Below are positions 32,361 through 42,700 of a stretch of DNA of 64,000 nucleotides, in pieces; the first letter of the stretch is position 1; the number at the start of each line of letters is the position of its first letter. This DNA is from Penelope pileata (taxonomy: Eukaryota > Chordata > Aves > Galliformes > Cracidae). The position numbers and the translations under genes are program-made. The notes beneath the pieces are model-generated. The model saw only the letters and a program-made list of their open reading frames with translations, ran no database searches and was not told where the DNA came from. Location: the NCBI GenBank assembly GCA_013396635.1, contig WBMW01000581.1:558001-622000 (forward strand), read 5' to 3'.

Positions 32361-34850
32361 CCTAGGATAAATAACTCAAAACTGATTGTAGTGGGGGGAA
32401 GAAAGAAGCAACAGTGCCATAAGTTATGGAGGAACCTGCAAGGTAAATCCAGGTAGCAGTGTGAAGCATGTACTTAGAATCTGGAAAAAGAAAGTGGGCT
32501 TACAGCTTGTGATCTGCTTTCATTGAGCCCAGTACTTTACTTTTCCTTGTAAAAAGGACTTCCAGAAGATCATCTTCTCCAGGACAAGCATAGCCCCTTC
32601 TGCTTTACATAGCTGTCCCAATTGAGAGGATTTGGAGGTCCCGTGAAGTGCTTTGATGAAGAAGCAACTCACTGCTCTTTTCCCAGCTGCTAGGTCTTTG
32701 CCCACTGAAGTTAAGGGCAAAGGGTCCCCTCCTCTCCACAGCATGGGCTCCAGATTGCTGACCTCCGTTCTGCCAAGCATGATAGAACCTCATCTGTTGC
32801 TGCACAAATTACATCTTGCAAAATGCTGCCCATTTTCAGGCTGTCTTTATGGTATTGAGCCTCCTTGGCATAAAGCAGGAACAAATTCAGTGGATAAATC
32901 AATCTGAATACTGGAGCTGTATCAAGCTGTGTTCCACAAGGTGTCTTAAAATAGCAGTCCCATTGAACAGGAGCATTTGTATGAGTAACAGCTCCCTATC
33001 AGCATGTGCTGCCTTCGCTGTGTACTAGGGAGAAAGGACGCAGCTGGAATCAGCTGGCAATGTCAGACATTTCAGAAGGAGTTTCTAGAAAGAGTATGAC
33101 TGGGAGAGTGCTCAGCTGGAGTCACCTGGTCAGTGAAATTGTGCAGTCAGAAGATGTGCAGTCAGCATAGTTACGAGGACAGAGAGGGGAGGCTAACCTT
33201 GCTGCTCCGATGGCCCCCAAAGCTGTGCCAAATTCTGCACAGTTATTTAAGGACTCAGCTTTCCTAGCTACTGTGATTCTTTTTTGTTAGCACAGAGAGG
33301 TGGCAGAAAGATGTGAATGTGAGATGTGAGAGAGGAACAAAATAAAACAGACATTAAAATAAGTGTGCATATACATGCATATATTTAAAATCCAAATGCA
33401 CACATACACATATATTTTTATATATAATTTTGTAGTGTTAGCTTCTGACAGGTTTAGAGAGGAAGAAAATATATCGCTGCTCTCCCAGACTCTACATGCT
33501 CAGAGCTAACTGATGCTTTTATTTCTATAAGGAATGCAAGGCAGTACTGTTGGCCAGGTAAATACGGAGGAATTATCTCCAGAAGTAATGCTGTCTTGAA
33601 GTTGAGCTTTAAAAAATGCACATGCCAGCTTTAATTCTACCTCCTAACAATGGACAAACGATATCCAGATACAGATTCGATTCATACTGTGGAATTGCAG
33701 TATTTAAGAAGCATGGCTCTTGTTGAAACCTTCCTGTTCACCCCCCTGTCCCCTCACCTTGCAGCAGTGCCATCCGTGCCAGCTGCCATGCCAGCTTCCA
33801 GGAAATTTTGTATTACAGAGTAGCTCATCTTTTTTTTTCCCTGCTGACCATCTGGACAGTAACTAAGATGCCTTTGAGGTCAGAACTGTTAGAGGTACAT
33901 TAAATGTGTATATATAGCATTCTTGTCATATTGAGATACTCAGCAATGTTTTTCTTGACTGAGCTTTCCACGTGATGCTTTTAATCACCAAACGTGACAA
34001 CACTTGCTTGGAACGAAAGCAGAATACAGGGCAGCTGGCCTTTTAGCTTCCCTCCTCTGTGCCTTCTGCTGCTGCTTTTGTCATCATCCTGCTAGAGCCA
34101 GGAGCTAGCATGACCTAACAAAACCTTCAAGCCTTCCTGCAAAGCAAAAACGCTGGAAAGTAATAATAAAAGAAAAAGCTGGAGGTAGCAGATTCAGGAG
34201 TGAATGAATGCCCAAGCACTTGGTGAAAAAGGGCTCACCAGCACGAGGGAGAAGTGGGTGGGAGATGGGAAATGTGGACAGAGGGCGAGCTCTGGAGGGG
34301 GCAAAGAGGGAATGTCAGAGTGTAACACGTGACAACCTGGAGATACAAATTCCCTTGCTACAGCTTCCACGTATAAGTAAAGTATCACATCTAAGATGAG
34401 AATTCAGGATCTAAGCAGGAAAAAGAACTGGGGAGTTATGGTAAAGCGGTATATTGCCATCATAGTGTAGCAGCCGTCTACCATTTCTTTATCTGCTATG
34501 CTGATTATTTCCACTGCTTCAACCAATTCACTAATGGATTTTTTTTCTGTAATTCTCATATATCACAAGCAGCCTGTAACTGATTAGTGATAGCTTTATC
34601 TAGCTATATTTAAAGTTGTTTATTCAGTTCCTGAAACTTGAGAATTGGAGACAAGCCTGCAGGTTCCAGATATGGCAGTGCTAGCAAAGAGGTTTTTTTA
34701 GGTGAAACTTAGGCACGTTGACAGAGCATGCATCATTCTCTCTTCCTCAAGGAAGTCAATTTGAAGAGGATATCGCATCTGACAGCTAGGTATAGCTGTG
34801 TTTCAGTGCCAGCTCTTGCATTAGTAGACAGAAAAATGGTGCCTCAGTCT
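32361..34850. other. Intergenic, no gene recognised
   Basis: Mostly unique sequence. An AT/CA-rich simple tract runs from about 33,366 to 33,428. Open frames near 32,520-32,907 overlap on both strands and have no recognisable similarity. Confidence 0.6.
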
Positions 34851-34852
34851 TC

Positions 34853-34922
34853 TTGGGGGTTGGACTTGATGATCTGTCGAGGTCCCTTCCAACCCCTACA
34901 ATTCTGTGATTCTGTGATTCTC
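34853..34922 (+). mobile_element. CR1 LINE 3' tail
   Basis: GGGGGTTGGACTTGATGATC followed by GGTCCCTTCCAACCCCTACA and ending in repeated ATTCTGTG units is the diagnostic 3' terminus of a CR1 element in plus orientation. Strongly 5'-truncated. Confidence 0.92.
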
Positions 34923-35044
34923 ATAGCTGATTTTAAGAGTCCCAGTCTTTGTGTGTGAGGCAGTACTGAAAAAATAAGTGCTTTCAAGTCTTAATTGCCT
35001 TAATTGCCTTTGAAGAAAGAAGACAGAACTATCCGATCTGTGAT

Positions 35045-35950
35045 GGTGTAACTGCATCAATGGACAAGAGCTATTGATGTCTTTTACCTGGACTTCAGTA
35101 AGGCCTTTGACATGGTCCCCCACAACATCCTTCTCTCCAAACGGGAAATATATAGATTTCAAAGATAGGCTGTTCAGTGGACAAGGAACTGCAAGTCATA
35201 TCCAGAAAGTGGTGGCCAATGGCTCAATGTCTGGATAGAGACCAGTGACAAGTGGTGTCCCTCAAGGGTCGGTACTGGAACATATGCTGTTTAATATCTT
35301 CATCAGTGTGGGACTGAGCGCACCCTCAGCAAGTTTGTGGATGACACCAAGCTGTGTAGTGCAGTTAACACACTTGAGGGACAGGATACCATCCAGAGAG
35401 ACGTAGACAGGCTTGAGCAGTGGGCCCAGGAGAACCTCATGAGGTTCAGCAAAGCCAAGTGCAAGGTCTTGCACCTGGTTCACAGCCCTGCTGCAAATGA
35501 CTTGGATGACAACCTGGACACAAGTCAGCAATGTGCCCTCACAGCCCAGAAAGCCAACAGAATCCTGGGCTGCATCAAAAGCAGCGTGGCCAGTTGGGCA
35601 AGGGAGGTGATCCTGCCCCTCTGCTCTGCGCTGGTGAGACCTCACCTGCAGTACTGTGTCCAGATGTGGAGTCCTCAGCACAGAAGGGACATGGACCTGT
35701 TGGAGCACATCCAGAGGAGGGCAGCTAAAATGATGCAGGGGATGGAACACCTCCCCTGTGAGGACAGGCTGAGAGAGCTGGGGCTGTGCAGCCTGGAGAA
35801 GAGAAGGCTCTGGGGAGACCTGAGAGCGGCACTTCAGTATCTAAAGGGGTGCTGGAAGAAAGAAGGGGACAGACTCTTCAGCAGGGTCTGTGATGATAGG
35901 ACAAGGGGAAATGGTTTCAAGCTAAAAGAGGAGACAGTTTAGATAAGAGG
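35045..35950 (+). mobile_element. CR1 LINE fragment with decayed reverse transcriptase
   Basis: Translations in shifting frames show the RT core: YLDFSKAFDMVPHNILLSK near 35,080-35,140, a degraded PQGSVLGP region near 35,260, and FVDDTKLCSAV near 35,332 (the FADD/YXDD site, here FVDD). An open C-terminal part of about 200 codons (35,337-35,942) has QRDVDRLEQWA, AKCKVLHL, ALTAQKANRILGCI and RPHLQYCVQMWSPQH. Frameshifts and small deletions make it non-functional. It ends about 200 bp before the MATCAP2 promoter motifs. Confidence 0.92.
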
Positions 35951-36150
35951 GCCTCACGAAATTCAGCGCAACTTGTTCAGGCAGGATGCAGGGTTCCTGG
36001 GTGGGACAGAAATAGAGGTTCTCAGCAGCACCAACGCACTCTGGGCTTCCCATCCCTGCTAGGTGATGTTACAAACAGGCCTCATACCTAACAGGATGAC
36101 GTTTTGGGGAGAACTTACAAGTATTCTGTACTGCTGTGTGAGCGGATTGC

Positions 36151-36235
36151 ACTACAACTCCCAGCGTGCACCACGCCCCTCCCGCGCGCGCCGCGCAGGG
36201 GCTGTGGCGGCGCGCGGCACGCTGGGATTTGTAGT
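36151..36235. promoter_or_regulatory. MATCAP2: Inverted pair of ACTACAA-CTCCCAGC (ZNF143-like) motifs upstream of MATCAP2
   Basis: ACTACAACTCCCAGCGTGCA lies at 36,151-36,170. Its inverted partner, GCACGCTGGGATTTGTAGT, lies at 36,217-36,235, with one mismatch over the shared 19 bases and 46 bp between them. This is the widespread vertebrate promoter motif associated with ZNF143. The block lies about 110-195 bp upstream of the MATCAP2 ATG. The space between is GC rich (CGCGCGCGCC). Confidence 0.75.
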
Positions 36236-36720
36236 CGGTGGGTCTGGACGGGCGCTCCGCTGGGGCGGCTGCTGCCTGCCGGCCCGGGAGCGGCCGGGCG
36301 GCCGCGGGGAGGTGGCGGGACGGAGCAGCAGGGCGGCGGAGCGCCATGCTGGAGTCCATCCGCGTCACCGGTGAGTACCGCCGCCGGGGGTCCGGCCCAG
36401 GGCCTGGGGCGAGGCGGCTCCGCTCTCCCCACTCCCGCCCCAGCCCTCGGAGCCGCGCGCGGGGAACGCGCAGGGCGGCTGCTGTGGGGCGAGCTTCGCC
36501 CGCAACGCTTTTCCGCGGTTAAATTCGAGCTGACGGGACGCATCCTGCCTTCGGCCGCGTCAGGCGGGTGCCGTTCCGTCACGGGGACGCCCTCCGGAGG
36601 AGCCCCGCTGGGGACGGCTCACGGGAGCCCGTCACAGCCAGCGCTGGGACTCCCGCAGCCCCGGCTCTGCCCCGTGGGCGTGCGGTCCGGCTGTGCGGGC
36701 ACGGCCGCCTCCAGCAGGAA
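36165..36720. promoter_or_regulatory. MATCAP2: CpG island over MATCAP2 exon 1
   Basis: A sharply GC/CpG-rich stretch covers the motif pair, the 5' UTR, the short first coding exon and the start of intron 1. No TATA box is seen. Open frames of 100-299 codons across it are composition artefacts. Confidence 0.8.
36346..36370 (+). CDS. MATCAP2: MATCAP2 coding exon 1 (residues 1-8)
   Basis: Encodes MLESIRVT plus one base (G) of the next codon before a GTGAGT donor. Joining to exon 2 gives MLESIRVTEKLHWP, as in mammals, which fixes the start. The ATG has G at -3. The exon sits in the CpG island. Confidence 0.9.
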
Positions 36721-39700
36721 CTGGGGTCTCCAGAAACGGCATTTCCTCACAGGAAGGGTGGTTCCCTCGGGCACGGAGTCCGCTCGGACAGCCCCAGAAG
36801 CTCCGTGGGGGACCGCGTCCCACTTCGGCGGGAGCCCTCCCTGCAGCTCCTCGGCGGCTGTGTGTGTGTGTGTGTGTGTGGGGGGGGTGGTTAAACCTGG
36901 ATGCCCGGCATCTGGAGCCCAGTTTGTGTCAGACTGTAATGTAAAAACGTGCATGCAGGAAACCACTGGCACATCTGTTTATGCATCTGTACGTACCTAT
37001 TGAGGTAGGAGGAGCACATCATGGATATCATTGCAATTTAAGGAAAACAAACAAACTGCAGTCTGAAATCAGGCTACTGAGTCCTGCAGGTGCTGACTGT
37101 ATCAGGGTTATTTACAAACACCAGCAGCTTGTGAATTGGGGACAGGTTTCCTCAGAGCTGGAACTTGTCCTTGGTTTGAGCTCAGAGCTGGAGCTGAATG
37201 GCAGATAATGCCTTACAGGAGGAAAGCCAATAGGTGGGTGTTCTGAAAAAATAAATCTGAGGTTACAACTCAGCGTTACATTCCCAGCATCGTATGGACT
37301 CTGTTTACTAAGTGACTTGCTGTGAAAGTAGAGGACAGCTCAGCAGAGTCTTCTTACAGGAGCTGGCTAGTTCTACAGCCACGCCACTTGCAGCCCTCAC
37401 AGGCAGAGCTTCCAGTGCTGACACATTCAAGTGGTGAGATCCTTTATGCTCAAACTGGTGAGTGTTTGTAAACCTTAAAGGCGTTTCTAATGGTAAGGAA
37501 ACACACCACTGCGTTTTGGTCAGATTCTGTTACTCCGCAAACAAGCCTGTAGTGTGTGAGAGTCAGTGGAACGTTACAGATTCATACACAGCCCTCTCCA
37601 TAGCCTGTTTGTTGCAGAATATTCTTTCTACAGCCCTCTGCCCTCCCAAATCACTAACTTTGTATAGCTAATTCACTTCATGTCGTTTTTTTTAATCTAT
37701 TCACATTACTTGAATGCTGAAAATAAATGTCTTGGTAATGTAATTGTACATTTGCAAAATGTGTCAAAGGAGGAATCTTACTTTTAAAATCCTATGTTTT
37801 CTCCTCATCTTTCAAACTCCAATATTTTCTAATCCTCTCTAGACAGAACACAAATTATTTGCATTTCTATAAACTTGAAAATCCAAGCCAAGCTATTGGG
37901 AGTGTTTCCTCATTTTGAACAAAAATAAATTCAAACGTATTCTAAAATAGTCGTGCTGAACCGAAAAACAAAAGCAGTGACTCAGATGATTACATTCCTA
38001 GGATAAGGGAACCTCTCCAAGAACATCTCTGCTAAGCTCTATAAGAATCATACTTGCAGTTTGGAAGGGATTTGTCCATTATGCATATGTAACCTGAGTG
38101 ACAGCTGCTCAGAAACCACAGGAGCTCTCTACATTTTTTAGAGCACAGCTAGCTGGGCAGAGAGAAATATATGCCCATAAATACTTGGCATCCTTCACGT
38201 TGTGCCACCTATGGAGCAAGCTGTGTGATGCAGTCGACACGCCAGAGGGAAGGGATGCTATCCAGAGGGACCTGGACAGGCTTGAGAGGTGGGCCCATGC
38301 CAACCTCATGAAGTTCAACAAAGCCAAGTGCAAGGTCCTGCAGCTGAGTTGGAGCAATCCCAAGTACACATACAGGCTGGGCGGAGAATGGCTTGAGAGT
38401 AGCCCTGAGGAGAGGGACTTGGGGGTGTGTGTTGATGAGAAACTCACCATGAGCCGGCAGTGTGCGCTTGCAGCCCAGAAGGCCAACCAGATCCTGGGCT
38501 GCATCAGGAGAAGCGTGGCCAGCAGGTCGAGGGAGGGGATTCTGCCCCTCTACTCTGCTCTCGTGAGACCTCACCTGAAGTATTGTGTCCAGTTCTGGGG
38601 CCCCCAACACAAGAAGGATGTGGAGCTNAGGTCCCGTCCAACCCGAACCATTCTAAGATTCTATGATTCTAAGTATTTTAGAAGCATTGGACAGTAGCAG
38701 CCCAGTAGTCTAGGTGAAGAAGAATTTTCCTACCATAATGTCCAAAATCTGGAAAAAAATCTTTCATGGGGCTCTTACTACGCATACTATTAACACAAGC
38801 AAGTGTTAGCTCAATACATCACATGGAAACCAGCAATGTAACCTAGCTTCTGAGCATCATGAAATCCAACATTTCTTCTAGCAGCCTCTGAGAAGATTGG
38901 GCAGAGTCTGTGATGCCACAAGGTCCAAAGCTAGTGAGTGGCTAAGAAGTGTGCAACTTAAACATGCAAAGTATTTCCTTAGTGCAGAATTGTTAGGAGA
39001 TGTGTGGCTCCCACATACACTCTGTTAGCAGGTTTGGGGTACATCCCTTCTCCAGTACCACTGTGATGCTGGAATAGCTGTTGTACCTTCACAAATCAAA
39101 GTGCACAGGACTAAAATTCCCCACAGTGACAGTGAAATCACGGCTGTAGTATTTTCCATGGTTTGTATGTCTGCAGCTGAAGTACAGAGTGAGTCCAGTA
39201 TTGACAGCTCCAGCAGGTATCTTGAGAACGGGGTTTGGGCTGGGGCAGGAGCTGGTCCTGCTCTCACAGGAGGTCCTGTACCCAGCCAGGGAGGAGCTGG
39301 CTCTCCCTGGTGCTCTGCACTGCTAACCCACCTCCCAGGGCAGCAGAAACCAAACTCAGCTGATCAGAAGAGGTGCAGAGCAGTGTCCTGACCTGACAAA
39401 GATGATGTTTCCACTGAGGAGAAGGGTTTTCCATCTTTTGGTATCCAACCAATGCCACAGTGGGTACAGGCAGCTCTTCTGCCCCTTTCTTCTCTCTACA
39501 TCACCGCTTCCACTCCCAAATCTGGCTGATTGTTTAGTTTAGTAATTCACCAGTGCTATTGCAGCGGGGAACGAAATATAAATATATGGAAGTAAACATG
39601 CCGTGAAAATCTTAGGAGAGATTGTGCTGATTTTGTTGTTTCTAATAGTTGAAGTACTCGGGGCTGTGTGAGTCCTGAGCCTGCAAGCTAGATCATTGGA

Positions 39701-42700
39701 CAGAACCTGTCTGCATAACTTAGGTATTTTTAGAGAGTTCCCAAAGGCAGCTGGGAAGATTCAGCATATGTTATTTGTTGTTTTCTGCTGTCAAGATTGA
39801 AGCATAAAAAGGAAATTAAAATTTATGCATCTCAGAATGGCTGTAACACGTAGATATGAAAGACAAAAACTGTATGATATGTGACAGAGTTGTGGCTTAG
39901 TACAATGACATTCAATTTGCCTTTTGCAGACCTCTTAGAAGTAAGCTATTGACATATGGTATGGTATCCAGCAAGAAGTGGAAGTCACTGCTCGCCAGGC
40001 CATGTAAATAACATGGGCTGGTGTTCCAGTTTTTAAAAACGCTGTAACACATTTTCAGCACACAGGCTGCTGGATTAACTGCCTTTCTATCCCCAGTACA
40101 AAACCTCTGCTTCAATCACCAAGCACTACTGGTAATCACTGGTAAACTCTTGAATATGGTTTAGTAAACCAAGGTTCCTAGAAGACAGCGTATTTTTTTG
40201 TTTTGGATGTCTGACTAGTCTATAAATGGGTTTAAAATGATCACTATTACTGATTAAACAAACGTTCTCAAAGAACTTAGACTCTTGGTGTTCTGCAGCA
40301 CGATGTTGACATTGTCTCAAATATTGCTTTCTAGTTTGTTTTGTAAAATAATGATGTTCACAGGAATCAAAGAGTTTATAACAGCAGCTACATGGCCTCT
40401 GTGAAAACTGTCGTTATCTAGTATGGTCTTCCAAATCTGGTGGGTTGACCATTGATTGTAGGTTGCCAGCACAAATACACATCAAATGGTATCCTACTTC
40501 AGTTGGGAGAAGATGAAGTGCAGCCACGCTGAGTTTGGCACATGAGAAGCGCTTTGCTCTTAAATGTACATAAAAGGTTAAAAATCACACGTACAGATTT
40601 GGGGACAACTTTTTTGTTACCAGCCACATGCATGCAAAGCCTGCCCCTGAGTGTTCAGCACGCAGCCTTTCGTGGCACTTGCAGGAGAATTCTGACTTGA
40701 GATCATCAGAAATTACACAGACGAGTGTGTTTATTACTGTCCATCAGTACTTAGCTCTGAAAGAAAGCTGTCAGGAGCTTTTTATACCACGTAGACATAC
40801 AAGCTTGGGGGCAAGGTGCTGGGGAGGAAAGAGGGCTGCTGAAGGTCATTTTTCAGTGTTTTCTCAGAAAAAAATTCGGTTTGTCACCTCTTGGATACAC
40901 GTGCAGTATAATACAAATCAGTCTCTATATGGTGGCAGTTTAAGGCTCACTCCTCTGCTCTTTGTGGCTTCTGAGAATTGATCAGTAAAGAATCACAGAA
41001 TCACAGAATTGCAGGGGTTGGAAGATGAAGAATTACTACTGTTGATGTTGTTATGTATTGTTTGTGTTTTCAGCGGTATGCCTTGCATTTCCACCTTCAA
41101 TTTTGTCGCCAGAAGCAAAATCACATAGTCAGAAGTTTAATATTTCTATGTCCAGACATTCCAAAAACCTTCCCTTTCACTTACCCTTCTCAAAAGCAAG
41201 GATTCTCATGCTGCAGTACTTTGTGCAGGCCCAAAATCAATCTTAAATACTTGCCAAGAAATATGCAAGCGCATTCATCGAGTTGTCCAGAAGCACCTCT
41301 CAGTGTCTGGCAGCTGTTTGCAGGCAGCTGTTTGCACACATACACAAATGCCCACTGCACAGTATCCCGGCTGCATGTCTCGTGCTCTGCTCGCGATGGC
41401 TCCTCAGCACTGTGGTCCATGGGAAAGCAGGGTGAGCCAGGTGGGCAGGCTGTCACGCCGGTGTGGGAACGATCCCATAGCATCTGACCAGAAACACCAG
41501 GGCGCTCGTTCCTGCACCAAGCCTTGGAAGAGCATTCTCAAGGTTTTTGTGAAACAAGCCCGAGCTTACGTAAGAAACACTTGCTTTAGGGGAAGGGAAT
41601 AATCTTAACGTTTCTACTTCTTGCTTTCCAGCTGAGGAAGGTTCTAGGCTGACATTCCTCATAATCAGGATCTCTGTCTTTTCGCTTTTCGAAGCATCTT
41701 CAGGCAGGAGAACTGAGGGATGTAAATTTAACGTCACCCTGCCAGCTCCAGAAGCATGAAATGCTTTGCCACGGAGCTTATGTTGGGAGAAAAACCTAAT
41801 TTTCTTGTGAAAATAAAGCTGGAATTAAACTACTATTGATTTTTTTTCCTTGGAGGCATTTAATGATCTCTTGCTAATATTCCATTCAGAGTATAATTAC
41901 TGTATGTAAAGCAATTACAACTCTGCTGTGTTTAACTATGGGCTGCAGCTCAAATCCCTTCTGGGGGCTTTTAATCAAGCTCTGGCCGTATCTCCTGTTC
42001 TGCGAATCCTTCCATTTTAGATGCAGAAGGAGGAAGCATTTCCCTGTTGCAGGAAATGTCTGTGCCCTTACTTTGGGCTCCCCCTGTGCTCCAGGATGGA
42101 CTGACTGCCTGGTGAGGGAAGGCTGGAACCAGCGAAGAAGTTACTTCTGTCTTACAAGCCAGCAGAAATGTTAAATAGTTTTTATTCCCAGTGCCTTCTG
42201 CGTGCTGCTGCTCTGCACCAGGGACCTCTCTCCCCTGAGGTCTGTGCCAGGGGTCGGAGCAGCAGGAGAGGGCTCCTTCACTAACGGAACCAGATTTGCT
42301 TCTTGTGTACGGTCTGGTTTACAGCATTGCTTCTCATCTTGAAGCCAGGTGTTGGTAGCACGACTTTGAGAGATGAAATAACAGTGTTTTAAGGATTCCT
42401 AGAGGTGTATCTGAACACTTCTCTTTCAATGTTCTTTTTAATACAAAGAGCAAAGTGTCTGTGAAACACGGAGGTGTTTTAAGTTTACCCTCCTGTTTCC
42501 ATGGTGTTGCACATTGCCTGCTGTAGCTGTGGTGTTCTCATCCCTTCTGAGAGGAGGTTCTGTGAGTCAGATTTTGAAGACAAGACCACAGCAGGCTGCT
42601 TGTATCACAGCACAGATCCCCGTGGAACATCACTGTATAGCTTCCTATTTTCTAAGTTATTCCGTATCGCTGCAAAAGCCTTGCGTGCACCATAAAAGAT

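Noticed and set aside
35337..35942. 201-codon frame as a host gene
   Set aside because: It is the C-terminal part of a CR1 reverse transcriptase, with the upstream part broken by frameshifts.
36104..37003. Plus-strand open frame of 299 codons over the MATCAP2 CpG island
   Set aside because: It reads across the MATCAP2 first exon in another frame and into intron 1, ending after the TG microsatellite. The sequence is low-complexity Gly/Arg/Pro, an artefact of GC content.
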